From an uncultured Prevotella sp. (GTDB taxonomy: Bacteria > Bacteroidota > Bacteroidia > Bacteroidales > Bacteroidaceae), in NCBI GenBank assembly GCA_900548745.1, contig URLQ01000064.1, forward strand, positions 1 to 15,032: a DNA stretch of 15,032 bases. Reading direction: 5' to 3'. This document shows positions 13,540 through 15,032 of this stretch, in pieces; the stretch's first letter is position 1; each line of letters starts with the position of its first letter. The translations under genes were made by a program, and so were the position numbers. The notes beneath the pieces are model-generated. The model was not told the DNA's origin and did no database searches. It saw only the letters and a program-made list of their open reading frames with translations.

Positions 13540-13595
13540 TAATAATTAAAAGAAAAGCGCCATGCAGTAATCTTTTCAGATTTTGCATGGCGCTT
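13540..13595 (-). terminator. Intrinsic terminator after secDF
   Basis: AAGCGCCATGCA (13555-13566) pairs perfectly with TGCATGGCGCTT (13584-13595), and the loop itself holds a 5-bp hairpin AATCT (13569-13573) / AGATT (13578-13582). On the minus strand the stem is followed by TTTTCTTTTAATT. It lies about 50 bases after the secDF stop. A smaller AT-rich hairpin, CCTTATA (13608-13614) / TATAAGG (13625-13631), sits between stop and terminator. Confidence 0.85.
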
Positions 13596-13642
13596 ATATG
13601 ACAGTTGCCTTATACTATATTATATATAAGGTGTCGCTTTTT

Positions 13643-15032
13643 TTATTCTGCAACTTCAGCGAGTGGCTTGTCGCCACGCTCTCCCTTGTCGCGCTTGCTC
13701 AATGTCATGTAAGCGATTGGAGCTGCAACGAAGATTGAAGACAGAGTACCGAAGATAACACCGATAATCATTGCGAATGCGAAGCTACGGATGCTGTCAC
13801 CACCGAGGATGAAGATACAGAGCAACACGAGCAATGTTGTCAAAGAGGTGTTTACTGTACGTGCCAATGTCTCATTCAGAGAGTTGTTGAAGATAGTGAA
13901 GAAGTCACGCTTCTTGTACAGGTTCAGGTTCTCACGTATACGGTCGAACACAACCACCTTGTCGTTGATAGAGTAACCGATAACGGTAAGGATAGCACCG
14001 ATGAAGGTCTGGTCTATCTCAAGAGAGAACGGTACTACGTTCCAAAGCAGAGAGTAGAAGCCAAGTACTACGATGGTGTCTATTGCCAAGGCGAATGTAG
14101 AACCAAGTGAGAAGGCGATGTTGCGGAAGCGGAGCAGGATGTACAGGAAGATTGCTATAAGAGCGAAGATGACGCTGATGATAGCACCATATGTAATATC
14201 CTTAGCCACTGACGGACCTACCTTTGCACTACTGATGATAGAACCTCCGGCACGAACGTCTGGATTCTTGAATGCCTCTACGCTCTTCTGTGTTACCATT
14301 CCTGCCTCGCTCAATGCCTTGAAGAGGATCTCCTCAACCTCATCGTCAACGGTAGGACTGTTGGACTCAATCTTGTAGTTCGTAGAGATACGGATTGTCT
14401 TGTGGTCTGTACCGAGTGCCAATGAGCTTACAGAGCTGTTAGGGAATGATGCTTGAAGTGCTGCGGTTACATCCTCTGGCTCTACTGCCTTCTCCAGCTT
14501 CACGGTATAGTTGCGACCTCCGGTGAAGTCGATGCTCTTGCTCAAGCCGCGAACGAAGAAGCTTACGATGAATACTGCAACAAGAACACCAGTGATGGTG
14601 AATGTCTTCTTGTACATGTTCATGAAGCCGACATTGTTGTTCTGCAGGAAGTTGCGAGAGATGCGGGTTGTGAAGTTCTGGTTCAGCCACTTGTCCTTAG
14701 CGAGACGGTTCTCGTAGATAAGACGTGTGAGGTAAACGGCTGTAAAGAATGAACAGCAGATACCGATGATAAGTGTTGTTGCGAAACCACGTACAGGACC
14801 TGTACCGAATACGAACAGGATGACACCGGTGATGATAGAGGTCAAGTTGGAGTCGAAGATAGCAGAGAAAGCGTTTCCGTAACCTGCATGGATAGCATCA
14901 CGCAGACCCTTGCCCTTGCGCAGCTCCTCCTTTGTACGTTCATAGATAAGCACGTTGGCATCCACAGCCATACCGAGAGTCAATACGATACCGGCGATAC
15001 CAGGCATCGTAAGCGCCGCCTGGAACGACGTC
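13643..15032 (-). CDS. secDF: SecDF protein-export subunit, C-terminal part (partial)
   Basis: SecD and SecF use the proton-motive force to help pull exported proteins through SecYEG; in many Bacteroidetes they are one fused polypeptide, as here. The visible 463 residues start in the SecD membrane domain (TSFQAALTMPGIAGIVLTLG), with the conserved DANVLIYERTKEEL and a set of membrane helices. A linker (about 100-135, counted from the Met at 15007) joins to SecF, recognised by SIDFTGG (158-164), a periplasmic domain, VGPSVAKDI, and the SecF membrane motifs IGYSINDKVVVFDRIREN. The protein ends in a charged tail (KRDKGERGDKPLAEVAE). Roughly the first half, including the SecD periplasmic domain, lies beyond the window. 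The frame is open to the edge with no sign of damage. A good terminator follows, so it is the last gene of its transcript. Confidence 0.95.
   Translation of the reverse strand, partial: TSFQAALTMPGIAGIVLTLGMAVDANVLIYERTKEELRKGKGLRDAIHAGYGNAFSAIFDSNLTSIITGVILFVFGTGPVRGFATTLIIGICCSFFTAVYLTRLIYENRLAKDKWLNQNFTTRISRNFLQNNNVGFMNMYKKTFTITGVLVAVFIVSFFVRGLSKSIDFTGGRNYTVKLEKAVEPEDVTAALQASFPNSSVSSLALGTDHKTIRISTNYKIESNSPTVDDEVEEILFKALSEAGMVTQKSVEAFKNPDVRAGGSIISSAKVGPSVAKDITYGAIISVIFALIAIFLYILLRFRNIAFSLGSTFALAIDTIVVLGFYSLLWNVVPFSLEIDQTFIGAILTVIGYSINDKVVVFDRIRENLNLYKKRDFFTIFNNSLNETLARTVNTSLTTLLVLLCIFILGGDSIRSFAFAMIIGVIFGTLSSIFVAAPIAYMTLSKRDKGERGDKPLAEVAE

Noticed and set aside
14439..14752. Short frames on both strands inside secDF
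   Set aside because: Shadows of the SecDF frame, whose motifs run uninterrupted through this stretch.

Overview
The window looks like a chromosomal segment of a Bacteroidales bacterium, most likely Prevotella or a close relative (Segatella/Hoylesella). The evidence is the bamA / ompH / ompH / murI gene order, a fused SecD-SecF protein, promoters with the Bacteroidetes -7 motif TAnnTTTG (often with TTTG about 19-20 nt upstream), start codons without usable Shine-Dalgarno sequences, signal peptides ending in Ala-Gln, and a lipoprotein with an acidic surface-export signal. No tRNA, rRNA, CRISPR array, transposase or phage gene was found.

Layout. Positions 1-3240 (+) hold an envelope-biogenesis cluster: the 3' end of bamA, three consecutive OmpH/Skp-type periplasmic chaperones, and murI (glutamate racemase). 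The cluster is cut by an internal promoter with a 5' hairpin before the second chaperone and by a terminator-like hairpin before the third. Positions 3240-5164 hold a structured leader and a long RluA-type pseudouridine synthase. Positions 5200-5911 hold a promoter matching the full consensus and a 'reverse' rubrerythrin (rubredoxin domain first), an oxygen/peroxide defence enzyme of anaerobes. A 22-bp perfect stem-loop then separates it from a convergent small surface-lipoprotein gene (-). Positions 6580-6960 are a divergent regulatory region. Positions 6960-8264 (+) encode a secreted seven-repeat beta-propeller-like protein with a sorting-domain-like tail. Positions 8342-10276 (-) encode a UPF1/IGHMBP2-type SF1 helicase. 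Divergent from it, 10369-11385 (+) encodes a YqiA-like alpha/beta hydrolase fused to what looks like a dead 5'-nucleotidase (HAD) domain. Ending one base away from that gene, 11387-13396 (-) encodes a predicted outer-membrane barrel with a ComEA-like helix-hairpin-helix region. The last gene, 13643-15032 (-), is the C-terminal part of SecDF, running off the window.

How the genes fit together. The two ends of the window both serve envelope biogenesis: SecDF drives export, the OmpH/Skp proteins carry unfolded outer-membrane proteins, BamA inserts them, and MurI supplies D-glutamate for peptidoglycan. The middle is a set of single-gene units with their own promoters and terminators. No clearly new multi-gene system is visible. 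The best leads are the hydrolase / degenerate-nucleotidase fusion, the barrel with a glycine-less helix-hairpin-helix region, the structured leader before the pseudouridine synthase, and the transcriptional compartments within the triple-ompH cluster.
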